64,000 nucleotides of DNA from Acidobacterium sp. Lineage in GTDB: Bacteria; Acidobacteriota; Terriglobia; Terriglobales; Acidobacteriaceae. Each line of letters begins with the position of its first letter. The first letter of the stretch is position 1. The DNA is taken from NCBI GenBank assembly GCA_003166955.1, contig PMUI01000077.1:1-64000 (forward strand). Reading direction: 5' to 3'. The translations under genes and the position numbers were made by a program. This document shows, one piece after another, positions 36,207-45,127 of the stretch. The notes under the pieces are model-generated. The model was not told the origin of the DNA, ran no database searches, and saw nothing but the letters and a program-made list of their open reading frames with translations.

Positions 36207-36620
36207 CTACGAAGGTCGCAGAAAGAAGTCGCGCACCTTCGTGCGGAACAGCAGGACCAACAGCAGCACGTCGATCAGGATTCCGGCTAGACTGTGGGGC
36301 CAGTCCTTCGTGATCAGCAGGCTCACAGTATCGCCGAGCGCGTTCATCGCGAAGATGGCGATGGAGAGCAGCCAGGCCCAAATGCGTCTGCGAAGCAGGC
36401 CCACACCGGCGACAACCGCGAGTCCACCTACCAGCAGCAGGAGCGTGGCGACAGGCCGGGCCTGGGTCGCGAAGACCTCGTGGACGGCCGGATTGAGGTT
36501 CCACATGCGGTCAAGCGGTGTGCCGGGAACGAACAGCGAGAAGCCGACGGCCGCCGCGATGGCGGCCGCAGCAATGAGCAGGATCGCGAGGATCGTGACT
36601 TCTGCTGGACGTTTCGTCAT
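36207..36620 (-). CDS. Small integral membrane protein of unknown function
   Basis: 137 residues with four predicted membrane helices (ILAILLIAAAAIAAAVGFSL, TLLLLVGGLAVVAGVGLL, LLSIAIFAMNALGDTVSLL, GILIDVLLLVLLF). Not assigned to a family with certainty. The stop of the sulfatase-like gene lies one base away and the two converge. Confidence 0.7.
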   Translation of the reverse strand: MTKRPAEVTILAILLIAAAAIAAAVGFSLFVPGTPLDRMWNLNPAVHEVFATQARPVATLLLLVGGLAVVAGVGLLRRRIWAWLLSIAIFAMNALGDTVSLLITKDWPHSLAGILIDVLLLVLLFRTKVRDFFLRPS

Positions 36621-36634
36621 CGCAGGGTCGCAAC

Positions 36635-38233
36635 TCAGGGATGCAGGATCGCCGGCGGGCCGCCATCGGGGCGTTTCCAGTGCGCCGCGGGCCGGGCGAC
36701 GGCATACATCTGCTCCGCGATTTCATCCATCATCGCCAGACGATCGCCGTTCTCTTCGTACAGGTCGAAATGGGTGCGGTTGTCGCGATACGTAAAGTGC
36801 GGATCGCCGCCGACCTTGTTCAGCACCGCTTCAAACCTGTGCGCCGCGCCATCGAGGTAAAACGTGTCGGCGGTGCCGACGACGAGGTGAATCCTGCCTT
36901 TCAGGTCGCGGCCGCGCGTGGCCCAGTTGGCCTCGGTGAGGTGCGCGAGGTCGTAGTGGTCGTGCCAGTAGGCGACTACATCCGGGTTCACGTCGCCGGT
37001 CACGCGATCGAACATCGGCAGCGGGCGGCCGTCCTGACCGCGCGGCGAGAAGACCCACTCGAAGGACGCCACCTGGCCTCCGTACGGACCCAGCACCGCT
37101 TCCTGTTGGCCGAATTCCTCGAAGGTCGCGAGCACCTCCTGGTGGTCGCGCACAATCGGCCACGGCGTTCCATCGGGGCGACGATAGACGTTGGCGTGCG
37201 GCGCGTAGAGGTCGATCTGGCTGAAGTCATGGAAGTCGCTGGGGTCGGGCGAAGTGGACCAGGTGCCCCCGAAAATCTTCGGGTAATTCACCTGGAGCTG
37301 CAGGGTGGCCCATCCGCCAGAGGAGTGGCCCTCGAGAAAGCGGCCGCTCGGCTTGGCGTCCATGCGGTATTTCGCTTCGATCCAGGGAATGAATTCCGCG
37401 GTCAGCGCCTGGCCCCACGGGCCGTTGTTCAGCGAATCGGCGAATTCATGCGTGCCGGTAGCGAGCGACTCGTCGAGAAAGATCCAGATCATCGGCGGCA
37501 TTTTTCCGGCGGCCATGCGGCTCGCAATCATGATGGCATAGGGACGAATCGTGTCGAGCCTCGCGCCGAAGCCGTGAGTCCAGTAGACAGTGGGGTAGTG
37601 CTCGCGCGGATGCTCTGCGTAGCCCGGCGGCACGACGATCCAGCCGCGGATGTGGGTGTCGCGTCCGGAAAACGCAGTCAGGGCGGGGCTGGTGAAGTCG
37701 ATGGGCGACGTGGCCTTCTCGGCCGCGGCAACGACATCGGGGGCGAGGGGCAGCGGGCGCGGTGTTGGCGCCTCATCGACGTGATTCAGGACGAGAGCCG
37801 GTTCGGCGCCGGCGCCAGGCGTCCAGTCTGTGAGCGGAACCACGGCGCTTTCGATATCGCCCGGCGCGGGACCGGCGTAGGTGTAGCTATGCGCGACGTC
37901 GAGGACCGCATGCGCCTGATACGTCCCCGGCTTCAGCGACGAGAAAGGCGCGGGAAAGGCGAGGTCGTCGACGTCGACGTCGACCGATGCGCCGGGCTGA
38001 AGTCCTTCGACCTCTTTCGCGGCGACCGACGTTGCCGAGGGCCGGAATTGGCTCATCGGGCCCTGCGATCCTGCAGCGCCCGGTTCGAGAAAGATCAGCA
38101 GGCGGCCGGAGGCGGGCTTCATGCCTGGGTCAAGGGTCACGCGGAAGAAAAGATGCTGCGGTGTGTTTTGGGCGCAGGCGAGAGAGACGAGCAGCGCCAG
38201 TGGAAACAGGCGAAGGACTTTCCTGGAGATCAT
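36635..38233 (-). CDS. Exported esterase D-like hydrolase
   Basis: A 532-residue exported alpha/beta hydrolase of the putative-esterase (PF00756) group. Signal peptide LRLFPLALLVSLACAQN is followed by a beta-rich N-terminal part of about 170 residues, perhaps a carbohydrate-binding-like module. The hydrolase core has VPPGYAEHPREHYPTVYWTH, the nucleophile elbow EGHSSGGWATLQL, a Asp-containing loop and the catalytic His near the C-terminus (YRDNRTHFDLYE). Possible feruloyl or acyl esterase; substrate unknown. A second PF00756 member is at 61276. Confidence 0.85.
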   Translation of the reverse strand: MISRKVLRLFPLALLVSLACAQNTPQHLFFRVTLDPGMKPASGRLLIFLEPGAAGSQGPMSQFRPSATSVAAKEVEGLQPGASVDVDVDDLAFPAPFSSLKPGTYQAHAVLDVAHSYTYAGPAPGDIESAVVPLTDWTPGAGAEPALVLNHVDEAPTPRPLPLAPDVVAAAEKATSPIDFTSPALTAFSGRDTHIRGWIVVPPGYAEHPREHYPTVYWTHGFGARLDTIRPYAIMIASRMAAGKMPPMIWIFLDESLATGTHEFADSLNNGPWGQALTAEFIPWIEAKYRMDAKPSGRFLEGHSSGGWATLQLQVNYPKIFGGTWSTSPDPSDFHDFSQIDLYAPHANVYRRPDGTPWPIVRDHQEVLATFEEFGQQEAVLGPYGGQVASFEWVFSPRGQDGRPLPMFDRVTGDVNPDVVAYWHDHYDLAHLTEANWATRGRDLKGRIHLVVGTADTFYLDGAAHRFEAVLNKVGGDPHFTYRDNRTHFDLYEENGDRLAMMDEIAEQMYAVARPAAHWKRPDGGPPAILHP

Positions 38234-38287
38234 TCCCGCGAGTGTAGCAGCGGAGCGCGCCGCGCGGGAACCAGCCGAAAGATGGAA

Positions 38288-39178
38288 TTAAGGGTGGAGT
38301 ACGCGCGCAGGGCCGCCGGTAGCGTTTTGCACCTTGATCTTTTTCGCCAGCCCCACAAAACCAAGCAGCCGAATGCCCCAGTAGTTGAAGTCCAGCTCGT
38401 ACCACGCCATGCCGTGGCTGGCGGAGACCGGATGCGCGTGATGATTGTTGTGCCAGCCTTCGCCACCGGTAATGAGCGCGACCCACCAGTTGTTGCGCGA
38501 GTCGTCGCGCGTCTGGAAGCGGCGCGCGCCCCACATGTGCGTGGCGGAGTTCACGAGCCAGGTGGCGTGCAGGCCGAGGGTGATGCGCAGGAAGATGCCC
38601 CACAGGAGCCAGGACCATCCTCCGATGAAGAACAGCGCGATGCCAACCGCCGTGATGGGCACCCAGTGCCAGCGGCTCAGCCACACGTAGAAGGGATCGT
38701 TGGCGAGGTCAGGGACGTAGCGCGTGAGCAGCGGATTTCTGTTCCTCAAAGACCCGTGCAGGATCCAGCCCATGTGCGACCACCAGGCGCCGTCGCGCGG
38801 TGAGTGCGGATCGCCCGGGCGATCGGTGAGCTGATGATGCATGCGGTGCACGGCCACCCAGTAGATTGGCCCGCCCTGCAGCGCCAGGGTGGCGCACAGC
38901 GCCATGGCGTATTCGACCCACTTGGGCGTGATGTAGCCGCGATGCGTGAGCAGGCGGTGATAGCTCATTGCAATGCCGACATTCTGTGCGAGGACCCAGA
39001 GCACGAGGAAGACGGCGAGCGCGCTCCAGCTGAAAAAGAAGAATGCCGCAATAGCGCCCAGATGAAAAATCGTCAGCGTGACGGCGAAGATCATATTGAG
39101 CTTCGCGGAGCGCGTTTGTGCCAGCGACTCGGAGTCAGCGCGAACGGTTTCGGCGGGGATCTCAACGAGGGTAGACAT
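38288..39178 (-). CDS. Acyl-CoA desaturase (fatty-acid delta-9 type)
   Basis: A 296-residue membrane desaturase. The three His boxes are HRLLTHRG, HRMHHQLTDRPGDPHSP and HNNHHAHP, matching the acyl-CoA/stearoyl desaturase family with a di-iron site; four membrane helices lie around them. The ATG at 39178 follows GGAGAATTG-type spacing and is preferred to a TTG at 39187. It would make unsaturated membrane lipids. Confidence 0.93.
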   Translation of the reverse strand: MSTLVEIPAETVRADSESLAQTRSAKLNMIFAVTLTIFHLGAIAAFFFFSWSALAVFLVLWVLAQNVGIAMSYHRLLTHRGYITPKWVEYAMALCATLALQGGPIYWVAVHRMHHQLTDRPGDPHSPRDGAWWSHMGWILHGSLRNRNPLLTRYVPDLANDPFYVWLSRWHWVPITAVGIALFFIGGWSWLLWGIFLRITLGLHATWLVNSATHMWGARRFQTRDDSRNNWWVALITGGEGWHNNHHAHPVSASHGMAWYELDFNYWGIRLLGFVGLAKKIKVQNATGGPARVLHP

Positions 39179-39272
39179 TTGCAACAATTCTCCAACTTTA
39201 CCTTAAAGGCAACAGCCATCCGGTCAATGTAAGACTTGCGTAATGTCGTCGAAGGGGCCGCGGTGCGCGGCT

Positions 39273-40304
39273 TCAGGCGTTCGAAGCCTCCGCGGTGGCG
39301 CGAACGGCTTCCGGGCGCGAGCCATCGTCGAGGCGGCCGAAGATCATCTTGCCCGACGTGGTCTGCAGCACCGAGGTCACGCAGATCTCCACCGAGCGGC
39401 CGATGAGCCGGCGCGCGTGATCGACGACGACCATGGTGCCGTCGTCGAGGTAGCCGACACCCTGGTCGAATTCCTTGCCTTCCTTCATGATTACGACGCG
39501 CATCTTCTCGCCGGGCAGAACCACAGGGCGCAGCGAGTTGGCCAGGTCGTTGATGTTGAGTACGGGCACGCCGCGCACCTGCGCGACCTTGTTGAGGTTG
39601 AAATCGTTGGTGATGATTTTGGCCTCGATCTGCCTGGCCAGCTCGATGAGCTTCAGGTCGACTTCTTTGATGTGCGGATAGTCTTCCTCCGCGATCTGCA
39701 CGGTGATATGCGCGTTGCCGCGCATGCGCTGCAGGACGTCGAGTCCGCGGCGGCCGCGCTGACGCTTCGAGGAGTCGGACGAGTCGGCGACCATCTGCAA
39801 CTCGCGCAGCACGAACTCCGGAAGGATGAGCACGCCCTCGAGGAAGCCCGTCTCTGCGATGTCGGCGATGCGTCCATCGATGATGGCGCTGGTGTCCAGC
39901 ACCTTGGTGTTGCGCTTGCCGGGGCGCTCCCCGGCGAAGAGCCCGCCGAGCGCGGCGAGATTGAGCAGGTCGCCTTTGCTCGCGCCGACTACCAGGCCGA
40001 TATAGGTCATCAGCAGCAGGACGGAGAGTTGGAGAAGGCTGCGGATGCGGCCATCCGGCAGGCTGTTGCGCAGAACCAGCGAGAACAGGAATGCGCCGGT
40101 GATGCCGAGCAGGCTGCCGATCACTGCGCCGAAGAGGCGGCGGAGGCTGAGCGCACGAACGCGCAGCTCAAAAAAGATGATGAGCGCGGACAAGACCGCG
40201 CCGATGCCGCCCGCAGTCCACTGATTGATTCCGAAAGGGCGAAAGAACCAGCAGGCAACGGTAAAAATAAGGACGAAGAGCAAACGCAGAGCAAGTAAAT
40301 CCAT
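39273..40304 (-). CDS. PIN/TRAM domain protein (YacL-like)
   Basis: A 343-residue protein from ATG 40304. Four membrane helices (about residues 5-110, e.g. LLVFVLIFTVACWFF-like start and LLLMTYIGLVVGASKG) are followed by a PIN nuclease domain (KVLDTSAIIDGRIADIAETG, IITNDFNLNKVAQVRGVPVL) and a TRAM-like C-terminal (GVGYLDDGTMVVVDHARRLIG). YacL-type proteins are membrane-anchored putative RNases of unclear substrate. The frame is open further upstream but that part is not of the family. Confidence 0.92.
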   Translation of the reverse strand: MDLLALRLLFVLIFTVACWFFRPFGINQWTAGGIGAVLSALIIFFELRVRALSLRRLFGAVIGSLLGITGAFLFSLVLRNSLPDGRIRSLLQLSVLLLMTYIGLVVGASKGDLLNLAALGGLFAGERPGKRNTKVLDTSAIIDGRIADIAETGFLEGVLILPEFVLRELQMVADSSDSSKRQRGRRGLDVLQRMRGNAHITVQIAEEDYPHIKEVDLKLIELARQIEAKIITNDFNLNKVAQVRGVPVLNINDLANSLRPVVLPGEKMRVVIMKEGKEFDQGVGYLDDGTMVVVDHARRLIGRSVEICVTSVLQTTSGKMIFGRLDDGSRPEAVRATAEASNA

Positions 40305-40557
40305 CGAGGCCCCCGACGACTTACGCCGGCGACGCGGAACAGCTAAGCAGGGGAAATGACGAAATCGATCAGCATTGCCGGGCAAACGGAGTATACGCAG
40401 GGGGCCGGGGGCAGGCCAAGGCCCCAATTTTCACAAGGAAGCGAACGAAAAGAGTATTGACAGAGGCACGGTGCCAGGTGTGAGCTGTCGCGGTCGACAA
40501 AACGAATCCGTCGCCGTTCGCGATGAAGCCTGGGCGTGGTCCGCAGGCGCGGCCCCG

Positions 40558-41745
40558 TCAGTACTTCGGCACCTTCGGGTCGATCTCGTTCGACCACGCC
40601 GTGATGCCCCCGGCGAGGTTGTGCAGCTTCGCGAAGCCGTTCTTCGCCAGGAATTCCGCCGCCCTCTGACTGCGTCCGCCGGACTTGCACTGGACCACGA
40701 TTTCCCGTGCCGTGTCGAGCTCGTTCATGCGCTTCGGCAGATCGCCGAGCGGGATCAGATGCCCGCCGACCCGACCCTCAATTCGAGCGATCTGATACTC
40801 GAAGGGCTCGCGAACGTCGAGGATGAAGAGGTCGTCGCCTGCGTCGAGCCGCTGCTTTAGCTCCTTCACGCTCATTTGTGGAATGCCATTCTGTACAGGT
40901 GCCAATTTTTCCTCCGGGACAATGCCGCAGAACCGCTCGTAGTCGATGAGCTGCGTCACCGTCGGGTGCGTACCGCAGACAGGGCAGTCGGGGTTTTTGC
41001 GCAGCTTCAGCTCGCGGAACTTCATGTCGAGCGCGTTCACCAGCAGCAGCCGGCCGATGAGCGGCTCGCCCTTGCCGAGGATGAGCTTGATGACCTCGGT
41101 CGCCTGGATGACGCCGACGAGTCCCGGCAGGATGCCAAGCACGCCGCCCTCGGCGCACGAAGGCACCAGGCCTGGTGGCGGGGGTTCCGGATAGAGGCAG
41201 CGGTAGCAGGGGCCCTGTTCGGTGGCGAAGACGCTGGCCTGGCCCTCGAAGCGGAAGATGGAGCCGTAGGCGTTCGGCTTGCCAGTGAGCACGCAGGCGT
41301 CGTTGACGAGGTAGCGCGTGGGGAAATTGTCGGTGCCGTCGGCCACCACGTCGTAGTCGCGGATGATCTCCAGCGCGTTCTTGCTGGTGAGCATCGTCTC
41401 GTGCTTCACGACGTTCAGGAACGGATTGAGCGCCTCGAGCTTTTCGGTAGCGGAGTCGATCTTCGGGCGGCCGACGTCCTTCGTGCTGTGGATGATCTGT
41501 CGCTGCAGGTTGCTGGAGTCGACGACGTCGAAGTCGACCAGCCCCAGCGTTCCAATCCCAGCCGCAGCCAGATACAGCGCCAGCGGCGAGCCGAGCCCGC
41601 CTGTCCCAACGCACAGGACCTTCGCGGCCTTCAGCTTCTGCTGGCCTTCCATGCCCACTTCGGGCAGGATGAGGTGCCGCGAGTAGCGGGCGATTTCGTC
41701 GTTGGAAAGCTGCGGCAGGGTGATGGGTTCGGTGATGGCGGCCAT
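40558..41745 (-). CDS. moeZ: Adenylyltransferase/sulfurtransferase MoeZ (E1-like plus rhodanese)
   Basis: A 395-residue fusion. The ThiF/MoeB domain has CVGTGGLGSPLALYLAAAGI, DVVDSSNLQRQIIHS, the zinc pair CPVCG and the adenylation and catalytic region VADGTDNFPTRYL. The C-terminal rhodanese has VQCKSGGRSQRAAEFL with the persulfide Cys. It would adenylate the C-terminus of a ubiquitin-like carrier and transfer sulfur to it. Last gene of the minus-strand set cysM-mec-cysO-moeZ, so CysO is its probable partner. SD AGAGGAAGA precedes ATG 41745. Confidence 0.95.
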   Translation of the reverse strand: MAAITEPITLPQLSNDEIARYSRHLILPEVGMEGQQKLKAAKVLCVGTGGLGSPLALYLAAAGIGTLGLVDFDVVDSSNLQRQIIHSTKDVGRPKIDSATEKLEALNPFLNVVKHETMLTSKNALEIIRDYDVVADGTDNFPTRYLVNDACVLTGKPNAYGSIFRFEGQASVFATEQGPCYRCLYPEPPPPGLVPSCAEGGVLGILPGLVGVIQATEVIKLILGKGEPLIGRLLLVNALDMKFRELKLRKNPDCPVCGTHPTVTQLIDYERFCGIVPEEKLAPVQNGIPQMSVKELKQRLDAGDDLFILDVREPFEYQIARIEGRVGGHLIPLGDLPKRMNELDTAREIVVQCKSGGRSQRAAEFLAKNGFAKLHNLAGGITAWSNEIDPKVPKY

Positions 41746-41796
41746 GAGTCTTCTTCCTCTAAGGATGCGGTGCGAGGGCTGTCGGGTGCAAGGGGC

Positions 41797-42150
41797 TTAG
41801 TCGTTGCGCGAAGGCGCGGGAGCCTGCCCTGAGCAAGGTCGCCCCTGCGACCGAGGCGAACAAGCCCGGACGGCTAGTCCCCCGCCCGCAATCGAGGGGA
41901 TAATCGAGAGTGTGTCAGAGCTCTTCACCGCCGTGCCTTCGCGCTCGGGCAGGTAGCGGACGTCTTCGTCGTTGAGGTAGAGGTTGACGAAGGAGCGCAG
42001 CTTACCGTCGGGCGTGTAGAGGTGCTTCTTGAATTCCGGATAGCGCTTAAGCAGTGAAGAAACCGCATCGGAGACGGTTTCTCCGTCCACGGTGACGGCG
42101 GACTGGTTGCCGGTATAGACGCGCAGAGGCGTGGGGATTTCGATGGTCAT
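41797..42150 (-). CDS. cysO: Ubiquitin-like sulfur carrier CysO/MoaD family, with C-terminal extension
   Basis: A 117-residue beta-grasp protein (IPTPLRVYTGN, SDAVSSLLKRYPEFKKHL, SFVNLYLNDEDVRYL, DTLSIIPSIAGG). Family members end right after Gly-Gly; here GG is residues 89-90 and 27 further residues follow. Removing one G from the G5 run (41879-41883 on the plus strand as C5) would end the frame after AGGD, so an indel is possible. If the tail is real, it must be trimmed, perhaps by the neighbouring JAMM protease. SD AAGGAACG lies before ATG 42150. Spaced 51 bp from moeZ. Confidence 0.9.
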   Translation of the reverse strand: MTIEIPTPLRVYTGNQSAVTVDGETVSDAVSSLLKRYPEFKKHLYTPDGKLRSFVNLYLNDEDVRYLPEREGTAVKSSDTLSIIPSIAGGGLAVRACSPRSQGRPCSGQAPAPSRND

Positions 42151-42212
42151 AGTTTTTCGTTCCTTGGGCAGGCTTCGGAAGTTCGGATCAGCGGGGACGA
42201 AGCGGCGCTATC

Positions 42213-42232
42213 GGCACGACGGGCGTCGTGCC
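42213..42232. promoter_or_regulatory. Hairpin in the leader upstream of cysO
   Basis: GGCACGAC-GGGC-GTCGTGCC, a perfect 8-bp stem with a 4-nt loop, lies in the 180-bp gap between mec and cysO. It could be a rho-independent or rho-assisted end of the mec transcript, though it lacks a T run in either direction, or part of the cysO leader. Its role is unknown. Confidence 0.5.
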
Positions 42233-42330
42233 ATGGTACACAGTGCGGTACAGAGCGCGTGCTGCTGAACGGCCTGGTTTACGTGATCGGATGCGTTCAT
42301 CATCTTCACCATCTATTGTGCAACAAAACC

Positions 42331-42819
42331 CTACGCGATGTCCTTCAGTTCTGGCTCAAGACCAGGATCCAGTTGCCCGGTGACTTCGATCGTCTCATTG
42401 GTAAATTGCTTGTCGTCTTCGGTCGTGCCGGTCAGCAGGAACGAATTCGTTTGCCGAGCCGCGCCCTTCTCGACGGCGGTGATGACGTAGCTGCAGCCGA
42501 GCCAGTGGGCTTCCGCGAAATCCGTGGGCGACCACTGGGCCGGGTGGTCGGGATGCGAATGGTAGAAGCCGACGATGTCGAGCCCGCGCTCGCGGCCGGT
42601 GCGCTGGATCTTCACCAACTCCTGCGGAGCGATGTGGTAGCGATTGTGCGCCGAGTCCGTCCGCGTATTGCCGGTACGAATCGCGTCCTCGACTTCGTTG
42701 ACGGGGCCACCGTCTTCCGCTGCGAACCGGCCCAGCAGCACACCGCAGCACTCGTGCGGCCAGGTCGCTTCGCCGTGCTCACGAATTGCGTCGTAGAGTT
42801 GTTGGCTCAGGCGCAGCAA
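42331..42819 (-). CDS. mec: JAMM/MPN metalloprotease (Mec-like, CysO-cysteine peptidase)
   Basis: A 162-residue MPN+ zinc peptidase. The metal site is HSHPDHPAQWSPTD (H-x-H-x(10)-D) with the Glu in HECCGVLLG. In Mycobacterium, Mec releases cysteine from the CysO-cysteine adduct; the gene order here supports the same. TTG at 42819 is the likely start: GGGAGGAG lies inside the last codons of cysM and the TTG comes one base after the cysM stop, so the two are coupled. An upstream TTG at 42882 would overlap cysM and add 21 residues. Confidence 0.85.
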   Translation of the reverse strand: MLRLSQQLYDAIREHGEATWPHECCGVLLGRFAAEDGGPVNEVEDAIRTGNTRTDSAHNRYHIAPQELVKIQRTGRERGLDIVGFYHSHPDHPAQWSPTDFAEAHWLGCSYVITAVEKGAARQTNSFLLTGTTEDDKQFTNETIEVTGQLDPGLEPELKDIA

Positions 42820-42820
42820 C

Positions 42821-43789
42821 TCACTCCTCCCAGAAACGTTCGCTGAGGTATTTGTCCGCCGCGTCGGGCAAAATTGTAACAATCACCGCTTCTTTGCCCT
42901 TGGCCGCCTGCTCTTCCGCAATACGCAGCGCCGCGGCAACGGCAGCGGCGGCCGAAATCCCAACCAGCAGGCCCTCCGTGCGGGCCAGGCGCTTGGCCAT
43001 GGCGTAGGCCGTTTCGGTTTCCACTTCGACGTTGCGGTCGGCGAGCTGCGAGTCGTAGATCCCCGGCACAATGGCCGTCGCCATGTGCTTCAGTCCTTCG
43101 AGCCCGTGAAATGGCGAGTCCGGCTGCATCGCAATGCATTCGATCTTCGGGTTCACTTCCTTCAGCCGCCGCGTGACGCCCATAAACGTCCCGCTGGTGC
43201 CCAGCCCCGCGACGAAGTGCGTGATGTGCCCCTCGGTCTGTTCCAGAATCTCGTTCGCTGTGCCCTTGTAGTGTGCGCGCCAATTGGCGTCGTTGCTGTA
43301 CTGGTCGGCGTAGAAATACTGCGGGTCGGCGGCGAGTTCGCGCGCCTTGCGAATCGCGCCGTCGGAGCCTTCCGCGGGGTCGGTCCAGAGAACCTCGGCC
43401 CCGTAGGCGTTCAGGATGCGCTTGCGTTCCGGCGACACGTTGGATGGCATGCACAGCGTGACCGGGAAAGCCAGAGCCGCGCCCAGCATGGCGTATGCGA
43501 TGCCGGTGTTGCCGCTGGTCGCGTCGAGCAGACGGATGCCCGGGCAAAGCTTCTCGCGGTGCATCGCGTCGAGCACGATCGCTGCCGCGGCGCGGTCCTT
43601 CACCGAGCCGCCGGGGTTGGTCCACTCGGCCTTGCCGAGAATCTGCACGCCAGCCAGCTCGGCCGCGATGCGCTCCATACGCACCAGCGGCGTGTTGCCG
43701 ATGCGGTCGAGCAGCCCGTGACCGAGTGTGTCTCGAGGCTGACGGGTTTTCTTTGCGGCCAGTGTCGCCATCGCAGATGCTGTGCCCAT
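42821..43789 (-). CDS. cysM: Cysteine synthase family protein (CysM-type)
   Basis: A 322-residue PLP enzyme. Lysine for the PLP Schiff base is in NPGGSVKDRAA; the substrate loop DATSGNTGIAYAM and phosphate-binding GLGTSGTFMG are intact. Located directly upstream of mec and cysO, it fits the CysO-dependent route, in which the sulfur comes from CysO thiocarboxylate and the acceptor is O-phosphoserine. Specificity for phosphoserine over acetylserine cannot be read from the sequence here. First gene of the operon. Confidence 0.94.
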   Translation of the reverse strand: MGTASAMATLAAKKTRQPRDTLGHGLLDRIGNTPLVRMERIAAELAGVQILGKAEWTNPGGSVKDRAAAAIVLDAMHREKLCPGIRLLDATSGNTGIAYAMLGAALAFPVTLCMPSNVSPERKRILNAYGAEVLWTDPAEGSDGAIRKARELAADPQYFYADQYSNDANWRAHYKGTANEILEQTEGHITHFVAGLGTSGTFMGVTRRLKEVNPKIECIAMQPDSPFHGLEGLKHMATAIVPGIYDSQLADRNVEVETETAYAMAKRLARTEGLLVGISAAAAVAAALRIAEEQAAKGKEAVIVTILPDAADKYLSERFWEE

Positions 43790-43906
43790 TACCAGCGGAT
43801 CCAGCGGTCAATTGCAGCGCGCGCGTGCATGTGCGACCCTGAACAGGGAAGGCCGCGGCTACTGTTCAGTGTAACGGCTGGCCTGTTTCCCGGGGAAATA
43901 GCAGCT

Positions 43907-44359
43907 ATGCTCAAAAAGCCACGACCGCGCACGTGGGACGAGGTTCTCAGCGAACTTCGGCGCCGGCAGTTCGATGTTCAGGACGTTGCCGGAGACTCAA
44001 ACCAGCGGCGCATCGGGAAGAACGGCTGTGCCATCGTGCTTGAAAAAGCGCAAAACGAGGCCGGTTTGCGGATGGTGGTACGGCCCGGCCTGGTGATCAA
44101 CGGCGAAATCGCGCATCTGGTCGATCGCGGCTACCAGAAGTTCTTCCGCACCAGCAAGGCCGAGTTTCCCGCGACGGCCGACCGGCTGACGACGCTGCAC
44201 AATTTCGTCGAGGAGTTGAAAGAAGTCACCGGCTCGGTGACGCTCTACAACGAAGCGCTCGGAACGGTGAGCGACGCGTATCTCTACGACCGCGTGAAGG
44301 GCCGCGATCTGCCGGTCAGCGAGCGCCCGATCCCCGCGTGGGAGCAGCCGGAACACTAA
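43907..44359 (+). CDS. Conserved protein of unknown function
   Basis: A 150-residue soluble protein from ATG 43907. Visible features are an N-terminal helix with basic residues (KKPRPRTWDEVLSELRRRQF), a beta-strand pair near CAIVLEKAQNEAGLRMVVRP, and helix EFPATADRLTTLHNFVEELK. It is divergent from cysM. Nothing in it suggests a catalytic site. The coding frame further upstream is open but is antisense to cysM. Confidence 0.75.
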   Translation: MLKKPRPRTWDEVLSELRRRQFDVQDVAGDSNQRRIGKNGCAIVLEKAQNEAGLRMVVRPGLVINGEIAHLVDRGYQKFFRTSKAEFPATADRLTTLHNFVEELKEVTGSVTLYNEALGTVSDAYLYDRVKGRDLPVSERPIPAWEQPEH

Positions 44360-44370
44360 GGAACATCCCC

Positions 44371-44414
44371 AAAAAACACCAGCGGCCACCCAAAGTTGGC
44401 CGCCGGTGCATTTT
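44371..44414. terminator. Bidirectional rho-independent terminator
   Basis: A stem-loop at 44377-44408 (CACC-a-GCGGCCA, loop CCCAAAGT, TGGCCGC-c-GGTG) has an A6 run on its left (44371-44376) and CATTTT on its right. It sits between two convergent genes, so it can end transcripts from both sides. Confidence 0.8.
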
Positions 44415-44453
44415 AGTTCTTGCGCGAAGCGCGTCCGCCTGGACGGCCAGTCC

Positions 44454-45017
44454 TCAGGCAGCGATCTTCTGCGCCCGTTGCTCCGCCATCTTCCGCACCA
44501 GCACCGGCGCGCCAAACGCCACCGCGGTGATCAGCGTGGTCGAGAGCAGGTCGTTGCGATAGAACGGCAGCGCCGCGATGTAGCACGCGCCCAACCCGAC
44601 GGCCGTGTGCGGATAGAGTGTGCTACCCGCCCAAACCGAGTAGTTGCTGATCACGAAGAACGAGGTCGACGCGATCACCGGTCCGCCCACCACGCGTGTC
44701 ACCGTCACGCGCCGGAGCATGATCCGCCCCAGAATCACGACGGCGGCGTACCAGGCCCAGCTGATCAGATAGCCGCTCGTGTGCCACGGGTAGTGGTACG
44801 CGAAAACCGTCAGGTAGTAGTCGGTGCACATCAGGGCCAGCACCGGCAGCGCCATCTCGCGCAGAGGGCGGCGCGCTCCGAAATACAGCAGCCCCGCGCC
44901 CACGGCGGTGAAATTCATCCCCGGAAACGGCACCACCCGGCTCAAAACCGCCAGCACCAGCAGCAAATATGCGGCCATCATCCCCTCAATCCAGTCAAAG
45001 TCGAAACCTGTTTCCAT
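44454..45017 (-). CDS. DUF6580-like integral membrane protein
   Basis: A membrane protein of 187 residues from ATG 45017, with about six helices. Typical family features are RVVPFPGMNFTAVGAGLLYF, LMCTDYYLTVFAYHYPWHTS, and a C-terminal FFVISNYSVWAG with the NxxVW motif. The group is thought to be transport-like, but that is not proven. It ends near the bidirectional terminator. Confidence 0.78.
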   Translation of the reverse strand: METGFDFDWIEGMMAAYLLLVLAVLSRVVPFPGMNFTAVGAGLLYFGARRPLREMALPVLALMCTDYYLTVFAYHYPWHTSGYLISWAWYAAVVILGRIMLRRVTVTRVVGGPVIASTSFFVISNYSVWAGSTLYPHTAVGLGACYIAALPFYRNDLLSTTLITAVAFGAPVLVRKMAEQRAQKIAA

Positions 45018-45127
45018 TCTGCGGACCAGGTCGCGCGCGGTCAAGGCAAAGTTGCAGTCTCATCAAGCAGCCGCTTCACCCCACCAACAATCACGCCCTA
45101 ACCTGCTCCCGGCTTCCAGCTGTCTCC

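Noticed and set aside
40428-40557. Small gene or RNA between the PIN-TRAM gene and moeZ
   Set aside because: No coding frame with a ribosome-binding site, and only a tiny GGCAC-GGTGCC palindrome is seen.
42213-42232. Riboswitch or attenuator for the cysteine operon
   Set aside because: Only a simple 8-bp hairpin is visible, with no leader peptide, no conserved riboswitch core and no T-run.
43085-43906. Upstream extension of the 43907 gene by 274 codons
   Set aside because: The stretch is antisense to cysM and has no sensible composition. The ATG at 43907 gives a protein of normal composition with the family-like start.
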